From the NCBI RefSeq assembly GCF_900129765.1, contig NZ_FQWU01000002.1, forward strand, positions 1,240,001 through 1,304,000: a stretch of 64,000 nt of DNA. Direction: 5' to 3'. The notes below the pieces were generated by a model, which saw nothing but the letters and a program-made list of their open reading frames with translations, was not told the DNA's origin and ran no database searches. Positions 18,292 to 26,941 of the stretch are shown here, one piece after another (position 1 is the first letter of the stretch; the number at the start of each line of letters is the position of its first letter). The stretch comes from Massilia sp. CF038 (GTDB taxonomy: Bacteria; Pseudomonadota; Gammaproteobacteria; Burkholderiales; Burkholderiaceae_D). The translations under genes and the position numbers were made by a program.

Positions 18292-18882
18292 ATGTTAAAA
18301 CGTCCATATTTCTTAGGCATGATCCTCGGTTTTGTCATGCTGAGCGCTCAGGCAGCACCACGCGACCAATACGAGACGGATACCCGTGAAGCGGCTGCCC
18401 GCTACGCGGAAGACCGCGCCATCTGCAATGATGAACGCAACAACGGCCAGCGCATGAAATGCCTGCGCGCCGCCAAGGAAGAAAACACGCGCCTGCTGGC
18501 TGAAGCCAAGGCACGCAATCCGGGCAATGATGCTCAGCGCGGCGGCGGCTGCAATGATTGCGCCAAGGTGCTGTCGGTCAATGTATCGACCCGCAAAGGC
18601 GAAAGCAATGCGCTGGGCCTGATTGGCGGTGGCGTGGTGGGCGGCTTGCTTGGTAATCAAGTGGGCGGCGGTAACGGCCGCAAGGTGGCCACCGTGGCCG
18701 GTGCGGTCGGCGGCGCTTACGCTGGCAAGAAGATTCAGGAAAGCGCCAATTCGACCAAGGTCTGGAACGTGGAAGTCGAATACGAAAACGGCCAGCGCCG
18801 CACCTTCGGTTTCGAACACGACCCACAACTGCAGCGCGGCGACCGCGTGCGCAATGCGGGCAAGTCGATTACGCGTATGTAA
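18292..18882 (+). CDS. glycine-zipper 2TM-domain outer-membrane protein
   Basis: 196-residue exported protein. AGGAG precedes ATG 18292; the signal peptide ends at MLSAQA/APRD. The middle is Cys/charged (residues about 30-100, CNDERNNGQRMKCL, GGGCNDCAKVL). A glycine-zipper segment ALGLIGGGVVGGLLGNQVGG with GAVGGAYAGKKIQE follows, matching the Rick_17kDa / 2TM family. The C terminus VEYENGQRRTFGFEHDPQLQRGDRVR is a small beta domain common to the family. Function is probably structural in the outer membrane. Its last 41 bases were copied in the tandem duplication downstream. Confidence 0.88.
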   Translation: MLKRPYFLGMILGFVMLSAQAAPRDQYETDTREAAARYAEDRAICNDERNNGQRMKCLRAAKEENTRLLAEAKARNPGNDAQRGGGCNDCAKVLSVNVSTRKGESNALGLIGGGVVGGLLGNQVGGGNGRKVATVAGAVGGAYAGKKIQESANSTKVWNVEVEYENGQRRTFGFEHDPQLQRGDRVRNAGKSITRM

Positions 18883-18888
18883 TTAGCC

Positions 18889-19000
18889 AACCACATCGTC
18901 CTCGCGCAGGCGGCGGTGCGACGCCTCGCGACCCATGCCACGTTACCGAAGTTATTCAACGTGGTATAGGTCCCCGCCTCCGCGAGGACGATGTGGTGGT
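18889..19000. repeat. palindromic intergenic element, GTCC class
   Basis: The arms ACATCGTCCTCGCG and CGCGAGGACGATGT flank a centre with its own small palindrome (CCACGTTACCGAAG / TTATTCAACGTGG). The left arm carries an extra GCGGTGCGACGCCTCGC-like insertion. Confidence 0.83.
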
Positions 19001-19004
19001 TTGC

Positions 19005-19083
19005 TTAGAACTGCTCTTCGCTTTAGGCCAGCACGCCTGCGCTGCCTTCCACAATTGCCGTGCGCAGACCCGCTGCCAGGCTC
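19005..19083 (-). pseudogene. 3' fragment copy of the acyl-CoA dehydrogenase gene
   Basis: 79 bp copy (74 of 79 identical) of the last codons of the downstream dehydrogenase gene. It would encode GLRTAIVEGSAGVLA, then a premature stop in place of the Leu codon, then SEEQF. It is a by-product of the tandem duplication and not expressed as a gene. Confidence 0.85.
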
Positions 19084-19124
19084 ACCGCGTGCGCAATGCG
19101 GGCAAGTCGATTACGCATATGTAA
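19084..19124 (+). pseudogene. 3' fragment copy of the glycine-zipper gene
   Basis: 41 bp copy of the last codons (RVRNAGKSIT-H-M, stop) of the glycine-zipper gene, one base different from the original. It is fused directly to the dehydrogenase fragment, marking the duplication junction. Confidence 0.85.
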
Positions 19125-19138
19125 TTAGTTAGCGCCAA

Positions 19139-19177
19139 ACACATCGTCCTCGCGAAGGCGGGGACGATGTGGTGGTT
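19139..19177. repeat. collapsed palindromic element
   Basis: ACATCGTCCTCGCGAAGGCGG is followed at once by GGACGATGTGGTGG, that is, a left arm joined to the tip of a right arm with the centre lost. It ends at the stop codon of the dehydrogenase gene. Confidence 0.8.
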
Positions 19178-19180
19178 TGC

Positions 19181-20974
19181 TTAGAACTGGTCTTCGCTCA
19201 AGGCCAGCACGCCTGCACTGCCTTCCACAATTGCCGTGCGCAGACCCGCTGCCTGGCTCAGAATGTGGTCTGCAAAGAAGCGCGCCGTCGCGATCTTGGC
19301 CTTGTAGAACGAGGCATCCCCTGCCCCTTCATCGAGCCGCTGCTGCGCTACCAGCGCCGCGCGCGCCATCATCCAGCCACCAAGCACAATGCCAGCGAGC
19401 TTCAGATACAGCACGCTGCCCGAGAACACGCCCTTGATGTCGGACTTCATGTTACCGGCAACGTAGTCGACAACGGCTTCGAGCGCCGCACTGCCTTCGG
19501 TCAACGCGCGATGCATGGCCTTGAAATCGTCACCCTTGGCCGCTGCCAGCTGCGCTTCGGTGGCACGCACCTGGGCCAGGATCGACTTGGCTACGGCGCC
19601 GCCGTCGCGCACTGTCTTGCGGCCGACCAGATCATTGGCCTGAATCGCAGTGGTGCCTTCGTAGATGGTCAGGATCTTGGCGTCGCGGTAGTGCTGGGCG
19701 GCGCCCGTCTCTTCGATGAAGCCCATGCCGCCGTGGATCTGCACGCCGTCGCGGGTGACGTCCTGCGACATTTCGGTCGACCAGCCCTTGATGATCGGGA
19801 CCAGGTATTCGTACACTGCCAGATTGGCCGCGCGCGTGTCCGGATTCTCGTCGTGATGGGCAACGTCGCTCACGCCCGCGCCGAAGTAGGCCAGCGCGCG
19901 CGCCGCTTCCACCTGCGAGCGCATCGACATGAGCATGCGCCGCACGTCCGGGTGGTGAATGATCGATACCGGACCCGGCGAACCGGCCAGGTCGCGCGAC
20001 TGCACGCGGTCTTTGGCAAAGGCCACCGCTTGCTGATAGGCGCGGTCGGCCAGGCCGATGCCCTGCATGCCCACGCCGAAGCGTGCTGCATTCATCATGA
20101 TGAACATGTATTCGAGACCGCGGTTTTCTTCGCCTACCAGGGTGCCGATGGCGCCGCCATGGTCGCCGAACTGCAGCACGGCAGTCGGGCTGGCCTTGAT
20201 GCCGAGCTTGTGCTCGATCGAGACGCAGTGCGCATCATTGCGCGCGCCCAGGGTGCCGTCGGCATTGACCAGGAATTTCGGCACGATGAACAGCGAAATG
20301 CCCTTCACGCCAGGGGGCGCGTCCGGCGTACGCGCCAGGACCAGGTGCACGATGTTCTCGGCCATGTCGTGCTCGCCGTAGGTAATGAAGATCTTGGTGC
20401 CGAAGATCTTGTAGGTGCCATCGCCCTGCGGCACGGCGCGGGTGCGCACGGCAGCCAGGTCGGAACCGGCCTGCGGCTCGGTCAGATTCATGGTGCCGGT
20501 CCACTTGCCTGATACCAGTGGCTCCAGGTACGTCGCCTTCTGCTGGTCGGAGCCGGCTGTCAGCAGCGCTTCAATGGCACCATCGGACAGCAGCGCCACC
20601 AGCGCAAATGAAATCGAAGCCGCATTGAGCATTTCGATGCACGGCGTGGCAACCAGCTTGGGCAAGCCCTGGCCGCCGAATTCGGTCGGGTGCTGCACGC
20701 CCTGCCAGCCCGCTTCGGCAAAACTCTTGAACGCTTCCTTGAAGCCCTTGGCAGTGGTGACCTGGCCGTCGTGCCAGAAGCTCGGGTCCTTGTCGCTGGT
20801 CCAGTTCAGGGGCGCGACCACGCTGCCGCAGAATTTGGCATTTTCTTCGAGTACCGCTTCGACCGTGTCGGCGGTGGCGTCTTCACAGCCAGGCAGCGCG
20901 TTGACGGTGGACAGTCCGGCCAGTTCGTTCATCACGAACAGCATGTCTTTGATGGGGGCGTTGTAGCTCACCAT
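19181..20974 (-). CDS. acyl-CoA dehydrogenase with C-terminal extension (DmdC-like)
   Basis: FAD enzyme of 597 residues that oxidises an acyl-CoA and passes electrons to ETF. Seen: FAD-site MNLTEPQAGSDLAAVRTRA, FGTKIFITYGEHDM, and the catalytic-base segment IYEGTTAIQANDLVGRK. The extra N-terminal helix and the roughly 120-residue C-terminal domain after the catalytic Glu set it in the group containing 3-methylmercaptopropionyl-CoA dehydrogenase and beta-oxidation paralogues. Downstream, etfA and etfB lie on the same strand but are upstream in transcription order, separated by a terminator. The exact acyl substrate is unknown. Confidence 0.93.
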   Translation of the reverse strand: MVSYNAPIKDMLFVMNELAGLSTVNALPGCEDATADTVEAVLEENAKFCGSVVAPLNWTSDKDPSFWHDGQVTTAKGFKEAFKSFAEAGWQGVQHPTEFGGQGLPKLVATPCIEMLNAASISFALVALLSDGAIEALLTAGSDQQKATYLEPLVSGKWTGTMNLTEPQAGSDLAAVRTRAVPQGDGTYKIFGTKIFITYGEHDMAENIVHLVLARTPDAPPGVKGISLFIVPKFLVNADGTLGARNDAHCVSIEHKLGIKASPTAVLQFGDHGGAIGTLVGEENRGLEYMFIMMNAARFGVGMQGIGLADRAYQQAVAFAKDRVQSRDLAGSPGPVSIIHHPDVRRMLMSMRSQVEAARALAYFGAGVSDVAHHDENPDTRAANLAVYEYLVPIIKGWSTEMSQDVTRDGVQIHGGMGFIEETGAAQHYRDAKILTIYEGTTAIQANDLVGRKTVRDGGAVAKSILAQVRATEAQLAAAKGDDFKAMHRALTEGSAALEAVVDYVAGNMKSDIKGVFSGSVLYLKLAGIVLGGWMMARAALVAQQRLDEGAGDASFYKAKIATARFFADHILSQAAGLRTAIVEGSAGVLALSEDQF

Positions 20975-21013
20975 GATCTCCTAGTTTTGTTCTGTAAAAG
21001 TTAGCGCCACTTT

Positions 21014-21110
21014 TATCGCCCTCGCGCAGGTGCAGGCGCATGCGCCTGCCCCATAGCACGCTGACCGAATTCGGACATGTGTTATAGATCCCCGCCTTCG
21101 CGAGGACGAC
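21014..21110. repeat. palindromic intergenic element, hybrid arms
   Basis: The left arm TATCGCCCTCGCGCAGG is of the GCCC class and the right arm CCCCGCCTTCGCGAGGACGA of the GTCC class, so the arms pair imperfectly. The left arm also carries the insert CAGGCGCATGCGCCTG, itself a palindrome. Confidence 0.75.
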
Positions 21111-21115
21111 ACCGC

Positions 21116-21164
21116 AAAAAAAAACGCATCCCGCCATGGGTTCTTGCCTCATGGTGGAATGCGT
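21116..21164 (-). terminator. terminator of etfBA
   Basis: On the minus strand ACGCATTCCACCATG pairs with CATGGCGGGATGCGT (13 of 15 standard pairs) and is followed by nine Ts. It lies 15 bases after the etfA stop. Confidence 0.85.
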
Positions 21165-21178
21165 CTTTGCGCTGGCTA

Positions 21179-22111
21179 TCAGCCGAGTTGCTTGACCAGG
21201 TCTGGCACGACTTCGAACAGATCGCCCACGATGCCGTAGTCGGCGACCGAGAAGATCGGCGCTTCCGGATCCTTGTTGATGGCAACGATGGTCTTCGAAT
21301 CCTTCATGCCGGCCAAGTGCTGGATCGCGCCCGAGATACCGACGGCGATGTACAGCGATGGCGCCACGATCTTGCCGGTCTGGCCCACTTGCCAGTCGTT
21401 TGGCACGAAGCCTGCGTCGACCGCAGCGCGCGACGCGCCCATGGCTGCGCCCAGCTTGTCGGCCAATGGCTCGAGGATCTTGAAGTTGTCGCCCGAACCC
21501 ATACCACGGCCACCAGACACGATGACTTTGGCAGCGGTCAGTTCCGGACGGTCCGACTTGGCCAGTTCACGGCCAACGAAGGACGATTTGCCCGAATCGG
21601 CAACGGCGCCAACTGCTTCGGTGGCGGCCGAACCGCCAGTGGCGGCAGCCGAATCGAAACCGGTGGTGCGCACGGTGATGACCTTGACCTTGTCGGACGA
21701 CTGCACGGTGGCGATCGCGTTACCGGCGTAGATCGGGCGCTCAAAGGTGTCTGGCGAATCGACCTTGGTGATTTCGGAAATCTGGGCCACGTCCAGCTTG
21801 GCGGCCACGCGCGGCAGGATGTTTTTACCGTAGGCGGTGGCAGGCGCGAGGATGTGCGAGTAGGCGCCGGCGATGGCCAGCACTTGCTCGGCCACGTTTT
21901 CGGCCAGGCCGTCAGCGTGGTGAGCGGCGTCGGCCACCAGCACCTTGGTCACGCCGGCGATCTGCGCAGCTTCCGCTGCGGCGGCGCCGCAGTTGCTGCC
22001 AGCGACCAGGATGTGGACTTCGCCACCGCACTGCGAAGCGGCGGTAACGGTGTGGTGGGTGCTTCCCTTCAGGGATGCGTTGTCGTGTTCTGCGATGACT
22101 AATGCGACCAT
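21179..22111 (-). CDS. etfA: electron transfer flavoprotein subunit alpha
   Basis: 310-residue FAD-binding subunit of ETF, which carries electrons from acyl-CoA dehydrogenases to ETF:ubiquinone oxidoreductase. [15 protein letters not shown] is the typical N terminus; the C-terminal FAD domain shows [53 protein letters not shown] and [23 protein letters not shown] 22111 follows etfB by 13 bases, so the two form one operon. Confidence 0.98.
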   Translation of the reverse strand: MVALVIAEHDNASLKGSTHHTVTAASQCGGEVHILVAGSNCGAAAAEAAQIAGVTKVLVADAAHHADGLAENVAEQVLAIAGAYSHILAPATAYGKNILPRVAAKLDVAQISEITKVDSPDTFERPIYAGNAIATVQSSDKVKVITVRTTGFDSAAATGGSAATEAVGAVADSGKSSFVGRELAKSDRPELTAAKVIVSGGRGMGSGDNFKILEPLADKLGAAMGASRAAVDAGFVPNDWQVGQTGKIVAPSLYIAVGISGAIQHLAGMKDSKTIVAINKDPEAPIFSVADYGIVGDLFEVVPDLVKQLG

Positions 22112-22124
22112 GATCTGTCCTTTA

Positions 22125-22874
22125 TTAAATAACTTTGGCTTCGGTGCGCAGCTTGGCAACCAGGGTTGCGGCGTCCGGAACCTTGATGCCGGCCGAACGC
22201 TTGGCTGGCTCGACAACTTTCAGGGTCTTCAGGCGCGCGGCCACATCCACACCCAGGTCTTCCGGCTTGACGACGTCAAGCGGCTTTTTCTTGGCCTTCA
22301 TGATGTTTGGCAGCGTCACGTAGCGCGGCTCGTTCAGGCGCAGGTCGGTGGTGACGATGGCTGGCAGCGTCAGCGCCAGCGTTTCCAGGCCGCCGTCCAC
22401 TTCGCGGGTCACGGTCACTTTACCGTCTTCCAGCACCACTTTCGAGGCGAAGGTCGCTTGCGGCCAGCCCAGCAGGGCTGCCAGCATCTGGCCGGTCTGG
22501 TTGGAGTCGTCGTCAATGGCTTGCTTGCCCAGGATGATCAGCTGTGGCTGTTCCTTGTCGGCCAGGGCCTTGAGCAGCTTGGCGACTGCCAGCGGCTCGA
22601 GTTCGGCGCTGGTTTCCACCAGAATGCCGCGGTCGGCACCAATGGCCATGCCGGTGCGCAGGGTTTCCTGGCACTGGGTTACACCGCAGGACACGGCGAT
22701 CACTTCGGTCACCTTGCCGGCTTCTTTCAGACGCATCGCTTCTTCGAGTGCGATTTCGTCGAACGGATTCATCGACATCTTGACGTTGGCGATATCGACG
22801 CCGCTGCCATCGGACTTGACGCGTACTTTGACGTTGTAATCGACAACGCGTTTGACGGGAACCAGGACTTTCAT
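22125..22874 (-). CDS. etfB: electron transfer flavoprotein subunit beta
   Basis: 249-residue AMP-binding subunit of [41 protein letters not shown] and [25 protein letters not shown] are diagnostic, and the C-terminal recognition-loop region [20 protein letters not shown] is intact. First gene of etfBA; a TATAAT and a perfect GCACGATCGTGC palindrome lie upstream. Confidence 0.98.
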   Translation of the reverse strand: MKVLVPVKRVVDYNVKVRVKSDGSGVDIANVKMSMNPFDEIALEEAMRLKEAGKVTEVIAVSCGVTQCQETLRTGMAIGADRGILVETSAELEPLAVAKLLKALADKEQPQLIILGKQAIDDDSNQTGQMLAALLGWPQATFASKVVLEDGKVTVTREVDGGLETLALTLPAIVTTDLRLNEPRYVTLPNIMKAKKKPLDVVKPEDLGVDVAARLKTLKVVEPAKRSAGIKVPDAATLVAKLRTEAKVI

Positions 22875-22924
22875 AGGTATGCCTTTGGGAAATGTAATTG
22901 GTGACGTTTGCTAAAGTGGCCTAG

Positions 22925-22972
22925 ATTATAAGAGGAAAATCGTTTCAACACTAAATTAAAGCACGATCGTGC
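22925..22972 (-). promoter_or_regulatory. etfBA promoter region with palindromic operator
   Basis: TATAAT on the minus strand (22930-22925) stands 51 bases before the etfB start, with only a weak upstream hexamer. A perfect 12-bp palindrome GCACGATCGTGC lies at 22961-22972, near the -35 side. Beta-proteobacterial etf genes are known members of TetR-type fatty-acid regulons (FadP/PsrA), so this is a candidate operator of that kind; the match to any one consensus is from memory. Confidence 0.45.
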
Positions 22973-23067
22973 GATTTTTAGCTAGAGGAAAACACCTAAT
23001 CTTCATGGGCGCGCGATTGAATGGGAAACAAGGGGCGAAGGTACGAGCCTGCCCCAGTGAAAAATGC

Positions 23068-23325
23068 TTATTTGCGGCGCATCAAAAACGTGAACTCGAA
23101 GCCGTTTTGCGAGTGCGACAACAGGGCGTTGCCGGTTTGCTTGGCAAAGGCCTGGAAGTCGCGCACGGAACCGGAATCGGTTGCGACGATTTTCAGCACT
23201 TCCCCGGTGGCCATCTCGGCCAATGCCTTCTTGGCTTTCAAGATTGGCAGTGGACAGTTGAGACCGCGGGCATCAAGTTCCTTTTGGAATTCCATGATTT
23301 CGTTGTCGAACGTGGTATCGCTCAT
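23068..23325 (-). CDS. TusA-family sulfurtransferase-like protein
   Basis: 85-residue cytoplasmic protein of the TusA/SirA fold. LDARGLNCPLPILKAKKAL holds the CPxP sulphur-acceptor motif, followed by the typical EVLKIVATDSGSVRDFQAFAKQTGN. Members carry persulfide sulphur for tRNA thiolation or sulphur oxidation; the pathway here is not shown by context. The start is uncertain: Met 23325 gives the usual length, Met 23352 would add nine residues. It is a single gene between etfBA and alaS. Confidence 0.9.
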   Translation of the reverse strand: MSDTTFDNEIMEFQKELDARGLNCPLPILKAKKALAEMATGEVLKIVATDSGSVRDFQAFAKQTGNALLSHSQNGFEFTFLMRRK

Positions 23326-23544
23326 CGAATGCTCTGCTGGGTTGGTTGTCATGCTCACGGAAGTCAATATACCTGAATTCCATAAATTTGACGCACCGCA
23401 CCAATATATAAGTTTTTTGTTGCATGGTCACAACGACAATGGACATGTCGCAATTGCCACGTTCTAATGCGGCTGACAGAGGGAGAAACGGGGAGGAACG
23501 GCAGGAATGCAGGAGGCATGAGGACTTAGGTAAACCCCACTAAA

Positions 23545-23635
23545 ACGTCGTCCTCGCGAAGGCGGGGACCCATTCCACGTGACCGAAGTTGCTCAACGTG
23601 GGATGGGTCCCCGCCTCCGCGAGGACGATGTGGTA
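23545..23635. repeat. palindromic intergenic element, GTCC class
   Basis: The arms CGTCGTCCTCGCGAAGGCGG and CCGCCTCCGCGAGGACGATG flank CCACGTGACCGAAG / TTGCTCAACGTGG. The element abuts the stop codon of alaS. Confidence 0.87.
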
Positions 23636-26245
23636 TTAGGCGCGCTGGGCCACCCAGGCTGCCACGCCTTGCAGCGCTGCTGGCAGGCCGCTTGGATCGG
23701 TACCACCAGCTTGCGCCATGTCTGGACGGCCGCCGCCCTTGCCGCCCACCTGCTGGGCGACAAAGTTGACCAGCTCGCCCGCCTTGACCTTGGACGTCGC
23801 GTCGGCGGTCACGCCGGCAATCAGGCTGACCTTGCCATCGGCCACGCTGGCCAGCACGATGGCGGCGGTTTTCAGCTTGTCCTTGAGCTTGTCCATCGTC
23901 TCGCGCAAGCGCGCCACGTCGGCCCCGTCGAGGGTCGCGGCCAGCACCTTGATACCGTTCACGTCCACTGCCTGGGTCACCAGTTCGTCGCCCTGCCCGG
24001 CTGCCAGTTTCGACTTGAGCGCGGCCAGTTCCTTCTCGAGCGACTTGACGTGATCCTGCACCTGGGCGATGCGGGCGGTCAGTTCGTCCGGATGGGTTTT
24101 CAGTGCGCCTGCGGCTTCTTTCAGGTTCTTGTCGAGCGACTGCACCACAGCCAGCGCGCCCTCGCCCGTCACCGCTTCCACGCGGCGGATACCGGAAGCG
24201 ACGCCGCCTTCAGCGACAATTTTAAACAGGCCGATATCGCCCGTGCGCTGCACGTGCACCCCGCCGCACAGCTCTTTCGAGGTGCCGATGTCGAGCACGC
24301 GCACTTCGTCGCCGTATTTTTCGCCGAACAGCGCCATGGCGCCATGCTTGACGGCGTCGTCAAACGACATGTGCTGCGCCTGGGTCGCATGGTTGTCGAT
24401 GATTTCGCGGTTGACAATGGTTTCGACCTTGGCGATTTCTTCGGCCGTCAGCGGCGCGTTGTGCGAGAAGTCGAAGCGGGTACGCTCGGCATCGACCTGC
24501 GAGCCTTTTTGCGCCACATGGCCGCCCAGCACTTCGCGCAGCGCCTTGTGCATCAGGTGGGTCGCGGAGTGATTGCGGATGGTGCGCGCGCGGATCGCTT
24601 CATCCACATTGGCGCTGACCGCGTCGCCCACCTTCAATGCGCCGGACTTGAGCACCCCGTGGTGGCCGAAGACGTCAGCCTGGATCTTGAGCGTGTCGCT
24701 GACGACAAACTGCGCGCTGCCCGCGCTGATGACACCCTGGTCGCCCACCTGGCCGCCCGATTCGGCGTAGAACGGGGTGGTGTCAAGCACCACGATGCCG
24801 TCCTGGCCAGGCGCCAGTTCCTGCACTGCGCTGCCATTGGCATACAGTGCCACGACCTTGCTGCTGAAAACGAGATTGTCGTAACCGACGAACTTGTTCT
24901 TTTCGCCCGCGTAATCGACCTTGCTGTCCTTGGTGGTCTTGCCGCCTTTGCGCGACAGGTCCTGGCTTTCTTTCAGAGCCGCGTCGTAGCCGGCCTGGTC
25001 GAACGACAGACCGCGCTCGCGGCAAATGTCAGCCGTCAGATCGGGCGGAAAGCCATAGGTTTCGTACAGGGTGAAGGCAGTCGCGCCGTCAATGCCCTTG
25101 CCGTCTTTGGCCAGCTGCGCTTCCAGTACTTTCATGCCGGTTTCCAGCGTCTCGCCAAAGCGCTCTTCCTCGGCCTTGAGCATCTGGGCGACGCGGTCCT
25201 TGGCTTCTTCCAGCTCCGGATAGGCGGCGCCCATCTCGATGGCGAGATCGGCCACCAGCTTGTAGAAGAAGGCCTTGGTCTGACCCAGCTTGTGGCCATG
25301 ACGCAGGGCGCGGCGGATGATGCGGCGCAGGACGTAGGCACGGCCTTCGCTGCCAGGAATGACGCCGTCGACGATCATGAAGGCGGACGCGCGGATATGG
25401 TCAGCGATCACGCGCAGGGACTTGTTTTCCAGGTCGGTGGCGCCGGTTTCGCGCGCAGCGGCTTTAATAAGGGCCTGGAACAGGTCGATCTCGTAGTTCG
25501 AATGCACGTGCTGCAGCACGGCGGCCAGGCGTTCCATGCCCATGCCGGTATCGACGCATGGTTTTGGCAGCTTGTGCATCACGCCCGCTTCGTCGCGGTT
25601 GAACTGCATGAACACCAGGTTCCAGATTTCGATGAAACGGTCGCCATCTTCGTCGGGCGAGCCAGGCGGACCGCCAGCGATGTCGGCGCCATGGTCGTAG
25701 AAGATCTCGGTGCAAGGGCCGCATGGGCCGGTGTCGGCCATCTGCCAGAAATTATCGGACGCGTAGCGCGCACCCTTGTTGTCGCCGATGCGGATGATGC
25801 GCTCTTTCGGCACGCCCACTTCGTTGGCCCAGATGTCGTAGGCTTCGTCGTCTTCCATGTAGACAGTGACGGTCAGCTTGTCGGCCGGCAGGCCGTAGAC
25901 CTTGGTCAGCAGCTCCCAGGCGTAGTTGATGGCGTCGCGCTTGAAGTAGTCGCCAAAGCTGAAATTGCCCAGCATTTCAAAGAAAGTGTGGTGACGCGCG
26001 GTGTAGCCGACGTTTTCCAGGTCATTGTGCTTGCCGCCGGCACGCACGCAGCGCTGCACGGAGGTGGCGCGGGTGTAGGGGCGGCTGTCAGTGCCGGTAA
26101 ACACGTCCTTGAACTGGACCATGCCGCTGTTCGTCAACAACAGGGTGGGGTCATTCCCCGGCACCAGCGAGCTGGAACGGACAATCGTGTGGCCTTTGGA
26201 TTCGAAGAATTTAAGGAATTTGTCGCGAATTTCGGATGATTTCAT
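23636..26245 (-). CDS. alaS: alanyl-tRNA synthetase
   Basis: 869-residue class II synthetase that charges tRNA-Ala (about 876 in E. coli). [22 protein letters not shown] is the canonical N terminus. Motif regions [24 protein letters not shown] and [18 protein letters not shown] are present. The editing domain has the zinc ligands in [10 protein letters not shown] and [13 protein letters not shown]. The C-terminal Ala domain ends [14 protein letters not shown], the tRNA-contact motif. An inverted repeat GCTATAA/TTATAGC (26272-26293) spans a possible -10 sequence; E. coli AlaRS is known to repress its own gene through a palindrome, so similar control is possible. Confidence 0.98.
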   Translation of the reverse strand: MKSSEIRDKFLKFFESKGHTIVRSSSLVPGNDPTLLLTNSGMVQFKDVFTGTDSRPYTRATSVQRCVRAGGKHNDLENVGYTARHHTFFEMLGNFSFGDYFKRDAINYAWELLTKVYGLPADKLTVTVYMEDDEAYDIWANEVGVPKERIIRIGDNKGARYASDNFWQMADTGPCGPCTEIFYDHGADIAGGPPGSPDEDGDRFIEIWNLVFMQFNRDEAGVMHKLPKPCVDTGMGMERLAAVLQHVHSNYEIDLFQALIKAAARETGATDLENKSLRVIADHIRASAFMIVDGVIPGSEGRAYVLRRIIRRALRHGHKLGQTKAFFYKLVADLAIEMGAAYPELEEAKDRVAQMLKAEEERFGETLETGMKVLEAQLAKDGKGIDGATAFTLYETYGFPPDLTADICRERGLSFDQAGYDAALKESQDLSRKGGKTTKDSKVDYAGEKNKFVGYDNLVFSSKVVALYANGSAVQELAPGQDGIVVLDTTPFYAESGGQVGDQGVISAGSAQFVVSDTLKIQADVFGHHGVLKSGALKVGDAVSANVDEAIRARTIRNHSATHLMHKALREVLGGHVAQKGSQVDAERTRFDFSHNAPLTAEEIAKVETIVNREIIDNHATQAQHMSFDDAVKHGAMALFGEKYGDEVRVLDIGTSKELCGGVHVQRTGDIGLFKIVAEGGVASGIRRVEAVTGEGALAVVQSLDKNLKEAAGALKTHPDELTARIAQVQDHVKSLEKELAALKSKLAAGQGDELVTQAVDVNGIKVLAATLDGADVARLRETMDKLKDKLKTAAIVLASVADGKVSLIAGVTADATSKVKAGELVNFVAQQVGGKGGGRPDMAQAGGTDPSGLPAALQGVAAWVAQRA

Positions 26246-26317
26246 GTCGTTTGGGCGAGAAAGAGCAGCATGCTATAAAAAATCGATTATAGCGTAGTCG
26301 CCGGGAGGGATATACAC

Positions 26318-26938
26318 AGGGGAGCCTTGCCGACTTCGGGCAAGTGGAATAGCCCCCCGCCTGCGCGAGGGCGATGTTTTGGCGGCGCCAAGATCAGTGT
26401 TACATCGCACTCGCGAAGGCGGGTGCCCATGCCACCTCATCGAATTCGGACAAGTGGAATAGCCCCCCGCCTGCGCGAGGGCGATGTGGTAGCGGCGCAC
26501 GGAGATAAGTGTTACATCGCACTCGCGAAGGCGGGTGCCCATGCCACCTCACCGAATTCGGACAAGTGGAATAGCCCCCCGCCTGCGCGAGGGCGATGTT
26601 TTGGCGGCGCCAAGATCAGTGTTACATCGCACTCGCGAAGGCGGGTGCCCATGCCACCTCACCGGATTCGGACAAGTGGAATAGCCCCCCGCCTGCGCGA
26701 GGGCGATGTGGTAGCGGCGCACGGAGATCAGTGTTACATCGCACTCGCGCAGGCGGGTGCCCATGCCACCTCATCGAATTCGGACAAGTGGAATAGGCCC
26801 CCGCCTGCGCGAGGGCGATGTTTTGGCGGCGCACGGAGATCAGTGTTACATCGCACTCGCGAAGGCGGGTGCCCATGCCGCCTCACCGGATTCGGACCAC
26901 TGGAATAGGCCCCCGCCTGCGCGAGGGCGATGTGGGGC
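26318..26938. repeat. tandem array of ~112 bp palindromic units
   Basis: Five units start at 26397, 26509, 26619, 26731 and 26843 (spacing 112, 110, 112, 112), each beginning GTGTTACATCGCACTCGCG and ending in GCCTGCGCGAGGGCGATG; a partial unit precedes them from 26318. Unit tails alternate between TTTTGGCGGCG and TGGTAGCGGCG. The left arms belong to the CAC class and the right arms to the GGG class, so arms within one unit do not match fully. The array fills the 696 bp between alaS and the phosphodiesterase gene; no gene is visible there. Confidence 0.88.
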
Positions 26939-26941
26939 GGC

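Larger units (their letters stand above)
18842..19259. repeat. tandem duplication of two gene ends plus a palindromic element
   Basis: Unit 1 (18842-19083, 242 bp) = 3' end of the glycine-zipper gene, a full palindromic element, and a copy of the 3' end of the acyl-CoA dehydrogenase gene. Unit 2 (19084-19259, 176 bp) repeats the same order with the palindromic element collapsed, so the outer ends belong to the intact genes and the inner ends are stray fragments. The 79 bp of dehydrogenase sequence differ at 5 positions. Confidence 0.87.

Noticed and set aside
23579-26239. Open frame of 886 codons opposite alaS
   Set aside because: It is fully antisense to a universally conserved synthetase. 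Long antisense frames are expected at this GC content, and the product shows no domain.
26318-26938. Tandem array taken as a possible CRISPR
   Set aside because: The unit is 110-112 bp with palindromic arms and no unique spacers; no cas gene is near.
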